64,000 bases of DNA, from NCBI GenBank assembly GCA_013426805.1, contig JACDZG010000004.1, forward strand, positions 1 through 64,000, given 5' to 3'. A program made the translations under genes and the position numbers. This stretch comes from Chromatiaceae bacterium. Its GTDB lineage: Bacteria; Pseudomonadota; Gammaproteobacteria; Chromatiales; Chromatiaceae. This document shows, in pieces, positions 33,088-43,057 of this stretch (positions are counted from its first letter, which is position 1; every line of letters begins with the position of its first letter). The notes beneath the pieces were generated by a model. That model saw nothing but the letters and a program-made list of their open reading frames with translations, was not told the DNA's origin and did not search any database.

Positions 33088-36000
33088 ATGAAGAAATCCG
33101 ATCTTCAAGATATCTATCCCCTCTCGCCGCTCCAAGAAGGCTTACTGTTCCAACACCTCTATGCCCCCGACAGCGGCGCCTATTTCGAGCAGATCAGCTT
33201 CCGGGTCGTCGGCGACCTGGACCTCGGCGCCTTCGCGGCCAGCTGGAATCAGCTGCTCGAGCGCCACGACATCCTGCGCAGCGCCTTCGCCTACGAGAAG
33301 GCCGAGCGGCCGGTGCAGATCGTCCCGCGGCAACGCGCGATCGAATTGGCCGTCACCGACCTCCGCCACCTGACCGACGCGACCCGGGAGCACGAGATCG
33401 CGGCATTTCGGGAGCGCGACCGCGCCCGCTCCTTCGACCTGCGCCGAGACGTCTTGATGCGCGTCCAGGTCTTCAGGGCCGGCGAGCGGGACCACCGGGT
33501 CGTCTGGAGCCACCACCATATCCTGCTTGACGGCTGGTCCGTCGGCATCCTCTACCAGGAGCTCATGCAGATCTACGCGGCCCGCAGCCGGGGCCTGGCA
33601 CCCGAACTGCCGACGCCCGTACCCTATGTCCGCTACATCGAGTGGCTGCGCAAGCAGGATGTGGACGGCTCCGCCGCCTACTGGCGTGCCCGGCTCGCCG
33701 GCTTCACGCAGCCGACCGGCATCCCGCCCCTGGCAGCGGCGGGAAGCGCCGCCGGGCGGGCCGTCGCCTGCGACTTTACCCTCGCGACCGCCCAGACCGA
33801 GGCACTCAAGCACCTCGCCAGCGGGGCGCGGGCCACCCTCAGCACCCTGGTCCAGTGCCTCTGGGCGCTGTTGCTGGCCCGCTACAACTGCAGCGACGAC
33901 CTGGTATTCGGCGTCACGGTCTCGATCCGGCCGGAGGACCTGCCCGGCAGCGGTGACATGGTCGGGCTGCTGATCAATACGGTCCCGGTGCGCCTGCGGG
34001 CGGCCGCGGATCAGCCCTTTCTGGACTTCTTGCAGCAGACCCAGGAGGAGGCCCTGGCCCGCCGCCCCCACGAGCACTATCCGTTATACCGCATCCAGGG
34101 CGAAGCCCAGCTCCGCACGCTGTTCGACCACCTCCTGGTGTTCGAGAACTATCCGCTGGGCCGGCCGCCGCAGACCCCCGCGGGGCTCGCGATCGAGGAC
34201 ATTAGGCTCTCCGAGCAGGCTCATTACCCGCTCTGTGTGGTCGTGGTGCCCGGCACGGACGGCCTGCGCCTGCGCCTCGCCTACGACCCGGCACGCTACC
34301 TGCCGGAGCAGCTGCAGCGCCTGGAGGGGCATCTGCGCCGACTTATCGGCACCGTGCTCGATGATCCGCGGCTGCCGCTGCGCGCGATCGGCATCCTGTC
34401 CCCGGCGGAGCGACTCTTCCTGACGGCCGGGCTGAACGCGACCGCGCGTCCCTACCCCCGCGAGCAGACCGTCGTGGAGCTGTTCGAGGCCCAGGCGGCG
34501 GCGCGGCCGGCCGACCCGGCGGTGGTGTGCGGCCAGGTCCGGCTCAGCTACGCCGACCTCGAGGCCCGCGCCAACCGGCTCGCCCACCGGCTGCGCGACG
34601 ACCATGGCATCGGTCCCGACGCCTGCGTGGGCCTGCTGCTGGGCCGCTCGGAGCTGGCGATCGTCGCCATGCTGGCGGTGCTCAAGGCCGGCGGGGCCTA
34701 TGTGCCCATCGATCCTGGGTACCCGCGGCGGCGCATCGACTTCATGCTCGCCGATGCGCACTGCCGGGTGGTCGTCACGCAGCCCGAGCACGGGCGGCTG
34801 GCCGGGGCGCGGCCGCTCCTGATGGCGGCCGACGCCGCAGCGGCGTTCGACCCGGCCAAGGCCCGCAATCCGCGGCCCCTGGCGGGCCCCACCAACCTCG
34901 CCTATGTGATGTATACCTCCGGCACGACCGGCGAGCCCAAGGGCGTCATGGTGCCGCACCGGGCCATCGTGCGCCTGGTCAAGGACACCAACTACATCGT
35001 TCTGACCCCCGAGACGCGCATCCTGCAGACCGGTCCGCTGACCTTCGACGCCGCGACCTTCGAGATCTGGGGGGCCCTGCTCAACGGCGGCACCATCGTG
35101 ACCACCGCCGCGCACGAGATCCTCGACATCGAGGCCCTGGGCCGCGCCTTGCGCGACCATGCCATCACCACCATGTGGCTCACGGCGAGCCTGTGCAATC
35201 AACTGGTGGAGCAGGACTTGAGCCTGTTCGCCGGGCTGCGGGAACTGCTGGTCGGCGGCGAGCGGCTGTCTCCGGTCCATATCGAGCGGCTGCGCGCGGC
35301 CCACTCGGGCCTGGTTGTCATCAACGGCTACGGCCCGACCGAGAACACCACCTTTACCACCTGCTGCCGCCTGGATGGACGCTACGACGGCGACCTTCCG
35401 ATCGGCCGCCCGGTGGCCAACACCCGGGTCTATCTGCTCGACGAGCGCTTGGAGCCCGTGCCCATCGGCGTCCCGGGCCGGCTCTACACCAGCGGCGACG
35501 GGCTGGCGCTGGGCTACCTGAACCAGCCGGAGTTGACCGCGCAGCGGTTCGTCGACTGCCCCTTCGAGCCCGGCGAGCGGATGTATGACACCGGCGATCT
35601 GGCGCGCCGACTGCCGGACGGCAACCTGGCGTTCAGCGGGCGCCGGGACGACCAGGTGAAGATCCGCGGCCATCGCATCGAGTGCGGGGAGATCGCGCAG
35701 CACCTGCTGCAACACCCGGCGATCCGTCAGGCCGCGGTGATCCCGCGGGAGTGCGCCGACGGCACCCGGGAGTTGATCGCCTACGTGGTGGTCGGAACGG
35801 GGCTCACCACCACCGCCCTGCGGGACTTCCTGGCCGAACGGCTGCCGGAGTACATGATCCCCGCCCGCTTCGCCGCCCTCGCGGCCCTGCCTCTGACACC
35901 CAACGGCAAGATCGACCAGTGCGCCCTGCCTGCGGCGGACCTGGCCGGGCTGGACCAGGGCACGGTGTTCGCGGCACCGCGGGAGGGCTTGGAGGCAACC

Positions 36001-39000
36001 CTCGCGGCGATCTGGGCCGAAGTGCTGGGTCGCGGCAACATCGGTGCCGAGGACAATTTTTTCGACCTCGGCGGCGACTCCATCAAGGCGATCCAGATCA
36101 TGGCGCGCCTGCATCGGCTGGACCTGCGGCTCGCCATTCGCGACTTCTTTGCCCACCCGAGCATCCGCGCCCTGGCCCCGCGGCTGGTCTCGGCGACCCG
36201 GGCCATCCCCCAGGGCCAGGTCGGCGGGACGCTGCCGCTGACCCCGATTCAGCACTGGCTGCTCCAGACCGTCCAGGGGCCGAAGCACCATTTCAACCAC
36301 GCCCTGCTGCTGCGCCCATTGGCACCCCTGGACGCGGCGGCCCTGGAACAGGCACTGGGCCTGCTGATGCGCCACCACGACGCCCTGCGCCTGACCCTGC
36401 GCGTCGGCGCCGACGGCCCGATCCAGGAGCACCACGACACCCTGGACCTGACCCTGGAGCGGGTGAGCATTGGCGGTGCCGACCCGGCGGCGCGGCTGAC
36501 CGCGCACGCCGCCGGCGTGCAGCGGGGCTTCGACCTCGCCGCCGGGCCGCTCGTGCGGGCCGTGCTGTACCGGCTGGAGGACGGCAGCGAGCGCCTGCTC
36601 CTGGTCATCCATCACCTGGTCGTCGACGGCGTCTCCTGGCGTATCCTGCTCGCCGACCTCGCCGCCGCCTATGCGTCGGCGCGCCGGGGCGAGGTTGCGC
36701 GCCTGCCGCCGAAAACCCATTCGTTCAAGGCGTGGGCCGAATTCCTGGCGGACTGGGCCGGCAGCGCGGCGCTGGCGCGGGAGCTGCCCTATTGGCGGGC
36801 CGCCGAGCGGCAGCTCGCCGGGCAGCGGCTTCCCTACCGGGGCGGCGGGATCCCGGCGGCGCGGCGGCCGCGCACCCTGAGCGTCGTCCTGGAGCCGGCG
36901 GAAACGGCCGAGCTGCTGGGCAGCGCCCACCAGGCCTACCGCACCCGCGGCAACGACCTGCTGCTGACGGCACTGGCCATCGCCGGGGAGCAATGGCACG
37001 GGAGCGACAGAACCGTCATCGCCCTGGAATCCCACGGCCGCGACCACGCGGGATCGCTGGATCTCAGCCGCACCATCGGCTGGTTCACGGCGATCTTTCC
37101 GGTGGTGCTCGATCTCGGCGGCGCCCCGACGCTCGGGGCGCGCATCCGGCTGGTCAAGGAGACCCTGCGGGCGGTACCGGGCAACGGCGTCGGCTACGGT
37201 CTGCTGCGCTACCTGCGCCCGGGCACCGGGCTCGGGACCGCCGAGCCGGCGCTCGCGTTCAATTACCTGGGGGACTTCGATCAGGACCTACCGACGGCCT
37301 TGTTCGCGGCCGCGCCCGAAGCCCCCGGCGCCAGTGTCTCCCCCGACGTTCGGCTGCCCGAGGACCTGTTGCTGGCCGGCATGGTCCGCGAGCGGCAACT
37401 GACGCTGGCGCTGACCTTCGACAGCGGCCGTCTGGAGGAGCCCTGCGCGGCGGCCCTGCTCGCCGCCTATGTCCGTGCCCTGCGCGAGCTCCTGGCCCAC
37501 TGCCGGGCCAAGTCCGCGGGCGAGATCACGCCCGCGGACCTGACGCTGACGGGCCTGGGTCTGGCCGACTTCGACCGGCTGCTCGCGCAGCTCGGGCGCG
37601 CTCCCACCGAGATCGAGGACATCTACCCGCTCTCGCCGATGCAGGAGGGGCTGCTGTTCCATTCACTCTACGACACCGGCTCCACGGCCTTCTTCCAGCA
37701 GATGCACTACCGCATCGCGGGGGAGCTCGACCCGGCCGCCTTCCAGGCCGCCTGGGATCTGCTCGCCCAGCGCCATGCCGTGCTGCGCACCCTGTTCGCC
37801 CACGAGCGCCTGGAACGGCCCCTGCAAGTGGTGCTGAAGTACCGACCGATGGCGTTCGCCTATGAAGATCGCCGAGCCACGGGCGACGCCGCGGACTATG
37901 TTGACCGGCTGATGACCACCGAGCGGCGGCAGCCCTTCGATCTCGCCCGCGACCAGCTGATGCGCGTCGCGCTGGTGCGCGCCGGTGCCGACCGGTGGCA
38001 TCTGCTGTGGACCTTCCACCACATCCTGCTCGACGGCTGGTGCCTCGGCATCCTCTATCGGGAGTTGCTGGAAACCTACCGGGCACTGCGCGCGGGTCAG
38101 GCCCCGGCGTTGGCGCCCGCTCCCTCCTATGCGACTTATCTCGCGTGGCTGGGCCGGCAGGACGCGGCGGCGGCGGCGCGCTGCTGGCGCGAGGACCTGG
38201 CCGGCTTTTACACTCCCACCGGCGTCCCGCCCTGCCCCGCGGCGAGCGCCGGGGCGGCGGCGGGGCCGGTCGCCACCGACCGCTTCCACCTGTCGGCCGA
38301 CCTGACCCGCGCCCTGCGGGCCACGGCCGCCGCCGACAACGTCACACTGAGCACCGTCGTCCAGGCGCTGTGGGCGGTCCTGCTGTCGCGGCTCACCGGA
38401 CGCGACGACCTGGTTTTCGGCGCCGCCGTGGCCGGCCGACCGGAATCCGTCGCGGGCGTCGAGGGCATGGTCGGCCTGTTCATGAATACCGTCCCGGTGC
38501 GCGTGCGCACCCCGCCCCGGCTGCGGTTTCGGGATCTGCTGCGGCGCATCCAGGCGCGCGCCCTCGCGCTGCGGCCCCACGAGTGGTATCCGCTCGCACG
38601 CATCCAGGCGGTCAGCCCGCTCAAGCAGCAACTGTTCGATCACCTCCTGGTCTACGAGAATTACCCGCTGGAGACCGCGTCGGCCGCCACCGCCGACCAG
38701 GCGGGGCTGCGCCTGTCGCCGGTCGAACACTACCGGGAGATCAACTATGCCCTCGGCCTGCTGATCGACCCCGGGGAGCGGCTCGGCTGCCATGTGCTCT
38801 ACGCCCCGGCCCGCTACGGACCGGGCCAGATCGCCGATCTCGGGCGTCGGCTCGTCCACTTGGCCGAGGCCGTCACCGCCGGCACCGATCCGCTGCTCGG
38901 CGCGCTCGCGGCACTGTCGGACGAGGCCCCCGAGGCGGCACGGACCGCACGGTTGGTGCCCAATGCGCTCGCGCAGGCCTGCGAGCAGCTGCGGCGGGTC

Positions 39001-42000
39001 GTGCCGGGACACCGGGCCGGGGCCGCGGTCCCGGCGACGATTCGTGATCGGCGGGGGCATCGGGTTCCCGACTGCGCCCGCGGCATCATCCACTTTGCCC
39101 ATGACCTGCCGAGCGGCTTCAGCGGCCGCCGGATCGAGGACGATCTTATGGAAATCACCGAAGAACCCGCAGACCTACTGGTGACCGACGGCACCCCGCT
39201 GCCGCTCGCCGGACTGAGTGCCGCACTGCATCGGCACCCGGACCTCGAAGACCATGCCCTGCTCAAGCTCCAGGCCAAGCGCGGCCCTCGCTTCGTGCTG
39301 GTGCTGGCCGTCGGCCGCCGGCCGCTGGAGGCGCAACAACTGGCCGCGGACCTCGACAATCAGGTCGATGCAGCCCTGCGGGGGCGACTCGCGGTCATGG
39401 TCGTGCCGGCCCTGCCCCTGGACGCCGAGGGTCGGCTGGACCGGGCACGGGTCCTGGCCGCCATCCCGGTCTGCGAGCCCGGCTTCGCGACGGCGGCCCT
39501 GGAGGCGCAGATTCTCGCCGAGCTGCCGCAACTGGCGGACGCCGCCATCATGCTCGAGACCGGCATCGCGCCGGTGCCGCGGCTGCATATCCACGATCTG
39601 CTGCGCTCTCACCGGGCCTACGCCGCGGTATCCCCACCCGAAGCGGACGACCCCCAGACCCGGGACGACCAGGACGAGCCGACGGCAGGGCGCGCCGCTC
39701 TCCCCCCGGCCTTCGCCGACGGCGGTCCGGTCGAGCTCGATCCCGACGAGCCCCGCACCATGGTGGATGCCCTGTATCGGGCGGCTCGGGATTACGGGCA
39801 CCGCGGCACCCTGTATGTGAATGCCCGGGGCGAAGAGCACTATCAATCCTATGCCGACCTGCTCTATGAGGCCCGCTGCCTGCTCGGCGGGCTGCAGGCC
39901 CAGGGGCTGCAGGCCGGCGATACCGTCATCTTGCAGCAAGGCAGCCTGCACGGCCACCTGACCGGCTTCTGGGCCTGCATCCTCGGCGGCATCCGTCCGG
40001 TGACCGTGGCCACTTCCCCCACCTATGCCCAGAAAACCAGCGTCGTCAATAAGCTGTACAACGCCTGGCGGCTGCTGGAGCAGCCGCCGATCTTCGCCAG
40101 CCCCGACCTGGTGGAGCCGATCGAGGGCCTCAACGCGCTGTTCGGCACCACCGGCATCCGCGCCATCGCCGCGGTGGGTTACCCGCCCGTCGACAGCGAT
40201 TACCGGGCCGCGCCCGACGACATCGCCTTCTACCAGCTCACCTCCGGCAGTACGGGGATTCCCAAGTGCATCCAAGAACGGCACCGGGGCATCTATTACC
40301 ACGTCTACGGCGCCGCCCAATGCAACGCCTACACCCGCGACGACGTCTACCTGACCTGGCCTCCCAGCGATCATGTGGGCGCCCTGATCACGCTCTACAT
40401 CAAAGCGGTCTACCTGGGGGTCAAGCAGTTGGCCGTGGAGACCGACCTGATCCTGCGCGACCCGCTCAAGTGGCTCGACCTGCTCGAAGCGCATCAGGTG
40501 ACCTTCACCTGGAGCCCGAACTTCGGCTATAAGCTGCTCGCCGAGCAGCTCAAGACCACGGAGCGGCGCTGGGACCTCGCGCACGTGCGCTTCTTCATGA
40601 ACGCCGCCGAGCAGGTGACGCTGCCGGTGGTGGAGGAATTTCTGCGCCTGGTGCGGCCCTTCGGGGTGCCGGAGCGGGCGATGCAGCCGGCCTACGGCAT
40701 GGCGGAGACCTGCACCGCCATGCAGTACAAGAACGACTTCTCGGTTGCCGACGGTTTCCACTGGATCGACAAGTCGAGCCTCAAGGGCCAGCTGCGCACC
40801 AGCGCCGATCGCGGCCGGGATGCCGTCTCCTTCGTCAAGCTCGGCCCGCCGATGCCGGGGGTGCAGATCCGCATCGTCGATGCCCGGCAGCGGGTGTTGC
40901 CGGAAGGTCGGATCGGCGCACTGCACATCCGTGGCGAGGTCATCACCCCGGGCTATCTGAACAACCCCCAGGCCAACGCCGAGACCCGCGTCGGCGAGGG
41001 TTGGCTCAACACCGGCGACCTCGGCTTCATCCTCGACGGCGAGTTGTCGATCACCGGCCGGCAGAAGGAGATCATCATCGTCCGGGCGGCCAATTTTTAC
41101 TGCTACGAGATCGAGGACATCGTCAACCGCGTACCGGGGGTCGAGCCGACCTTCGCCGGGGCGACCGCCATCGCCGACCCGGCCTCCGGCTCGGAGGGTC
41201 TGGCCATCGTCTTCTCGCCGCGGCCGGACGCCGATCTCATCGCGGTCAACCGGGCCATCCGCGCCCAGATCGCCATGGAGTGCGGCATCAACCCGAGCTT
41301 TGTGGTCCCGCTCGACCGCGATAGCTTTCCGAAGACCACCAGCGGCAAGATTCAGCGCCTCGAGCTGCGGGAGGCACTCGAGCAGGGCCGCTTCGACGCT
41401 ACGATCCGCGAGATCGACCTGGCCCTGGCCAACGAACGCACCCTGCCCAGTTGGTTCTTCACCCCCCATTGGCGACGCCGACCGGTGGACGGGCAGCGCC
41501 CGGGGCGCCCCGCAACACCCGCCCCGGTGTGTCTGCTGATTGCGGACGACTCGGCCCTCCAGGCCGCGCTGGACCCCGCGGTCCTGGTGCAGAGCGGCAC
41601 CGCTTTCGCCCGTGCGCAGCCCGGCCGCTACACCCTCGACCCCGAGTGCCCGGAGCATTACGCGCGGCTGTTCGAAGACCTGCGGGAGTCCGGCAGCGGC
41701 GTCGACACCGTTGTCTATGCACTCGGCTACGGCGGCGGCGCGGGGGCGCCCGCGCAGTGCCGCGGCCTGGATACCAAGACCTGGCAGCGCGACACCTTCG
41801 GGCTGCTCGCCCTGATTCGGGCAATCCCGGCGGCCGCGCCGCCGCTCAGGCAACTGCTGGTGCTTACCCGCGGGGCCGCACTGGTGGAACCGGACGACGC
41901 GCCGCAACGGGTCAACGGCAGCCTGCGCGGCATCGTGCGCACCCTGGCACAGGAGCGGCCGGGGCTCGCCTGTCGGCTGCTGGACCTGGCCGACGGTGCC

Positions 42001-43047
42001 GCCGGTGAGCACGCCGAGCTGATCCGCGCCGAGCTTGACGGCGCTGCCCCGCAGGTCGAGGTCGCCTACCGTTACGGCGAGCGCTTCGTGCCGTGCCTGC
42101 GCCGGGTGGACTTCAACGCACTGGAGCGTCGGCCGATCCCGTTCGCCGCCGACGCCCTGTATGTGCTCACCGGCGGCCTCGGCGGCATCGGCAGCGAGGT
42201 CGCCCGCGTGCTGCTGGTCCACTACGGCTGCCATCTGATCCTGACCGGGCGCAGCGCACTCGATGCCGCCCCGGAGAAGGCCGCGGCTTTCAACCGCCTG
42301 CGCCGACTCGGCTGCGGCACGGTCGAGTACCACGTGGTGGACGCCGCCGATCGTGCCCGGCTCGCGTCCCTGATCGGCGCCGCGCAGACCGCCGGCGACC
42401 GGCGCTTAGGCGGGATACTGCATCTGGCCGGCGAGTCCGGCGCCACCTCGGGGTCGGCGCCCGAGGCCGGGCATCTGGTCAACGCATCGCTCGCTGACGC
42501 CGAGCGCGTCTGCCATGCCAGGGTGGCCGGCACCACCGCCCTGCTCGAACTCATCGAAGATCATCCCGCGGCATTCTTCATCGGGGTCTCGTCGGTCAAT
42601 GGGGTCTTCGGCGGCACCGGCGCCGGGGCCTATGCGGCCGCCAGCGGCTTCCTCGATGCCGCCATCGCGGCCTTCAACCGCCGCCACCCCGAGCGGCCGC
42701 GGGCCTACGGATTGTGCTTCAGCCTCTGGGACGGGGTTGGCATGAGCCGCGACCACGACGCCCATGCGGCGGCCCGCGCCAAGGGCTTCGAGGCGATCAC
42801 CCTGGCCCGGGGCATCGCCTCCTTCCTGGTCGGCATCGAACTCGGCCTGCCGCAGCTCATCGTCGGCCTCGACCCCGACAACCGACTGATCCAGACCTGG
42901 CTGGAGCAGGCGCCGCTCCCGGAGCAGGAACTGACCGCCTATTACACGCTGCACGAAGGTGTCGAGGCCGACGACGCGGCGGTACTCGCGCGCATCGATG
43001 CCATCGCCCAGACCTGGCAAGCCGCCGCCCTCAACGACCCGACCTGA
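33088..43047 (+). CDS. NRPS 1: C-A(Val)-T-E-C-[FAAL-like ligase]-KR
   Basis: About 3,319 residues from ATG 33088. C1 has HHILLDGWS (about 142). A1 has YTSGTTGEPKG (about 608); its specificity residues read by eye D-A-F-W-L-G-G-T-F-K, one change from the standard Val code. T1 has LGGDSI (Ser about 998). E1 has HHLVVDGVSW, so residue 1 is D-Val. C2 has HHILLDGWC (about 1643). Next is a small A-subdomain-like segment (39180-39480; VVPALPLDAEGRLDRARV). The following ligase is not a normal A domain: YQLTSGSTGIPKC, AYGMAETC, LNTGDLGFILDGELSITGRQ and PKTTSGKIQR are of fatty acyl-AMP ligase type. A full ketoreductase (VLTGGLGGIGS, SSVNG, GAYAAAS) follows. The protein ends within a further A-subdomain-like stretch (PEQELTAYYTLHEG), which the next gene continues. 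Confidence 0.9.
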   Translation: MKKSDLQDIYPLSPLQEGLLFQHLYAPDSGAYFEQISFRVVGDLDLGAFAASWNQLLERHDILRSAFAYEKAERPVQIVPRQRAIELAVTDLRHLTDATREHEIAAFRERDRARSFDLRRDVLMRVQVFRAGERDHRVVWSHHHILLDGWSVGILYQELMQIYAARSRGLAPELPTPVPYVRYIEWLRKQDVDGSAAYWRARLAGFTQPTGIPPLAAAGSAAGRAVACDFTLATAQTEALKHLASGARATLSTLVQCLWALLLARYNCSDDLVFGVTVSIRPEDLPGSGDMVGLLINTVPVRLRAAADQPFLDFLQQTQEEALARRPHEHYPLYRIQGEAQLRTLFDHLLVFENYPLGRPPQTPAGLAIEDIRLSEQAHYPLCVVVVPGTDGLRLRLAYDPARYLPEQLQRLEGHLRRLIGTVLDDPRLPLRAIGILSPAERLFLTAGLNATARPYPREQTVVELFEAQAAARPADPAVVCGQVRLSYADLEARANRLAHRLRDDHGIGPDACVGLLLGRSELAIVAMLAVLKAGGAYVPIDPGYPRRRIDFMLADAHCRVVVTQPEHGRLAGARPLLMAADAAAAFDPAKARNPRPLAGPTNLAYVMYTSGTTGEPKGVMVPHRAIVRLVKDTNYIVLTPETRILQTGPLTFDAATFEIWGALLNGGTIVTTAAHEILDIEALGRALRDHAITTMWLTASLCNQLVEQDLSLFAGLRELLVGGERLSPVHIERLRAAHSGLVVINGYGPTENTTFTTCCRLDGRYDGDLPIGRPVANTRVYLLDERLEPVPIGVPGRLYTSGDGLALGYLNQPELTAQRFVDCPFEPGERMYDTGDLARRLPDGNLAFSGRRDDQVKIRGHRIECGEIAQHLLQHPAIRQAAVIPRECADGTRELIAYVVVGTGLTTTALRDFLAERLPEYMIPARFAALAALPLTPNGKIDQCALPAADLAGLDQGTVFAAPREGLEATLAAIWAEVLGRGNIGAEDNFFDLGGDSIKAIQIMARLHRLDLRLAIRDFFAHPSIRALAPRLVSATRAIPQGQVGGTLPLTPIQHWLLQTVQGPKHHFNHALLLRPLAPLDAAALEQALGLLMRHHDALRLTLRVGADGPIQEHHDTLDLTLERVSIGGADPAARLTAHAAGVQRGFDLAAGPLVRAVLYRLEDGSERLLLVIHHLVVDGVSWRILLADLAAAYASARRGEVARLPPKTHSFKAWAEFLADWAGSAALARELPYWRAAERQLAGQRLPYRGGGIPAARRPRTLSVVLEPAETAELLGSAHQAYRTRGNDLLLTALAIAGEQWHGSDRTVIALESHGRDHAGSLDLSRTIGWFTAIFPVVLDLGGAPTLGARIRLVKETLRAVPGNGVGYGLLRYLRPGTGLGTAEPALAFNYLGDFDQDLPTALFAAAPEAPGASVSPDVRLPEDLLLAGMVRERQLTLALTFDSGRLEEPCAAALLAAYVRALRELLAHCRAKSAGEITPADLTLTGLGLADFDRLLAQLGRAPTEIEDIYPLSPMQEGLLFHSLYDTGSTAFFQQMHYRIAGELDPAAFQAAWDLLAQRHAVLRTLFAHERLERPLQVVLKYRPMAFAYEDRRATGDAADYVDRLMTTERRQPFDLARDQLMRVALVRAGADRWHLLWTFHHILLDGWCLGILYRELLETYRALRAGQAPALAPAPSYATYLAWLGRQDAAAAARCWREDLAGFYTPTGVPPCPAASAGAAAGPVATDRFHLSADLTRALRATAAADNVTLSTVVQALWAVLLSRLTGRDDLVFGAAVAGRPESVAGVEGMVGLFMNTVPVRVRTPPRLRFRDLLRRIQARALALRPHEWYPLARIQAVSPLKQQLFDHLLVYENYPLETASAATADQAGLRLSPVEHYREINYALGLLIDPGERLGCHVLYAPARYGPGQIADLGRRLVHLAEAVTAGTDPLLGALAALSDEAPEAARTARLVPNALAQACEQLRRVVPGHRAGAAVPATIRDRRGHRVPDCARGIIHFAHDLPSGFSGRRIEDDLMEITEEPADLLVTDGTPLPLAGLSAALHRHPDLEDHALLKLQAKRGPRFVLVLAVGRRPLEAQQLAADLDNQVDAALRGRLAVMVVPALPLDAEGRLDRARVLAAIPVCEPGFATAALEAQILAELPQLADAAIMLETGIAPVPRLHIHDLLRSHRAYAAVSPPEADDPQTRDDQDEPTAGRAALPPAFADGGPVELDPDEPRTMVDALYRAARDYGHRGTLYVNARGEEHYQSYADLLYEARCLLGGLQAQGLQAGDTVILQQGSLHGHLTGFWACILGGIRPVTVATSPTYAQKTSVVNKLYNAWRLLEQPPIFASPDLVEPIEGLNALFGTTGIRAIAAVGYPPVDSDYRAAPDDIAFYQLTSGSTGIPKCIQERHRGIYYHVYGAAQCNAYTRDDVYLTWPPSDHVGALITLYIKAVYLGVKQLAVETDLILRDPLKWLDLLEAHQVTFTWSPNFGYKLLAEQLKTTERRWDLAHVRFFMNAAEQVTLPVVEEFLRLVRPFGVPERAMQPAYGMAETCTAMQYKNDFSVADGFHWIDKSSLKGQLRTSADRGRDAVSFVKLGPPMPGVQIRIVDARQRVLPEGRIGALHIRGEVITPGYLNNPQANAETRVGEGWLNTGDLGFILDGELSITGRQKEIIIVRAANFYCYEIEDIVNRVPGVEPTFAGATAIADPASGSEGLAIVFSPRPDADLIAVNRAIRAQIAMECGINPSFVVPLDRDSFPKTTSGKIQRLELREALEQGRFDATIREIDLALANERTLPSWFFTPHWRRRPVDGQRPGRPATPAPVCLLIADDSALQAALDPAVLVQSGTAFARAQPGRYTLDPECPEHYARLFEDLRESGSGVDTVVYALGYGGGAGAPAQCRGLDTKTWQRDTFGLLALIRAIPAAAPPLRQLLVLTRGAALVEPDDAPQRVNGSLRGIVRTLAQERPGLACRLLDLADGAAGEHAELIRAELDGAAPQVEVAYRYGERFVPCLRRVDFNALERRPIPFAADALYVLTGGLGGIGSEVARVLLVHYGCHLILTGRSALDAAPEKAAAFNRLRRLGCGTVEYHVVDAADRARLASLIGAAQTAGDRRLGGILHLAGESGATSGSAPEAGHLVNASLADAERVCHARVAGTTALLELIEDHPAAFFIGVSSVNGVFGGTGAGAYAAASGFLDAAIAAFNRRHPERPRAYGLCFSLWDGVGMSRDHDAHAAARAKGFEAITLARGIASFLVGIELGLPQLIVGLDPDNRLIQTWLEQAPLPEQELTAYYTLHEGVEADDAAVLARIDAIAQTWQAAALNDPT

Positions 43048-43057
43048 GCAACCGACT

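Noticed and set aside
34084-37047. 987-codon minus-strand frame
   Set aside because: Same kind of antisense shadow over the A1-T1-E1 region of NRPS 1.
39175-42333. Long open frame (1,052 codons) on the minus strand opposite NRPS 1
   Set aside because: Mirror of the strongly biased GC-rich codons of the NRPS gene; rich in Gly/Arg/Val/Gln, no domains, no ribosome site.
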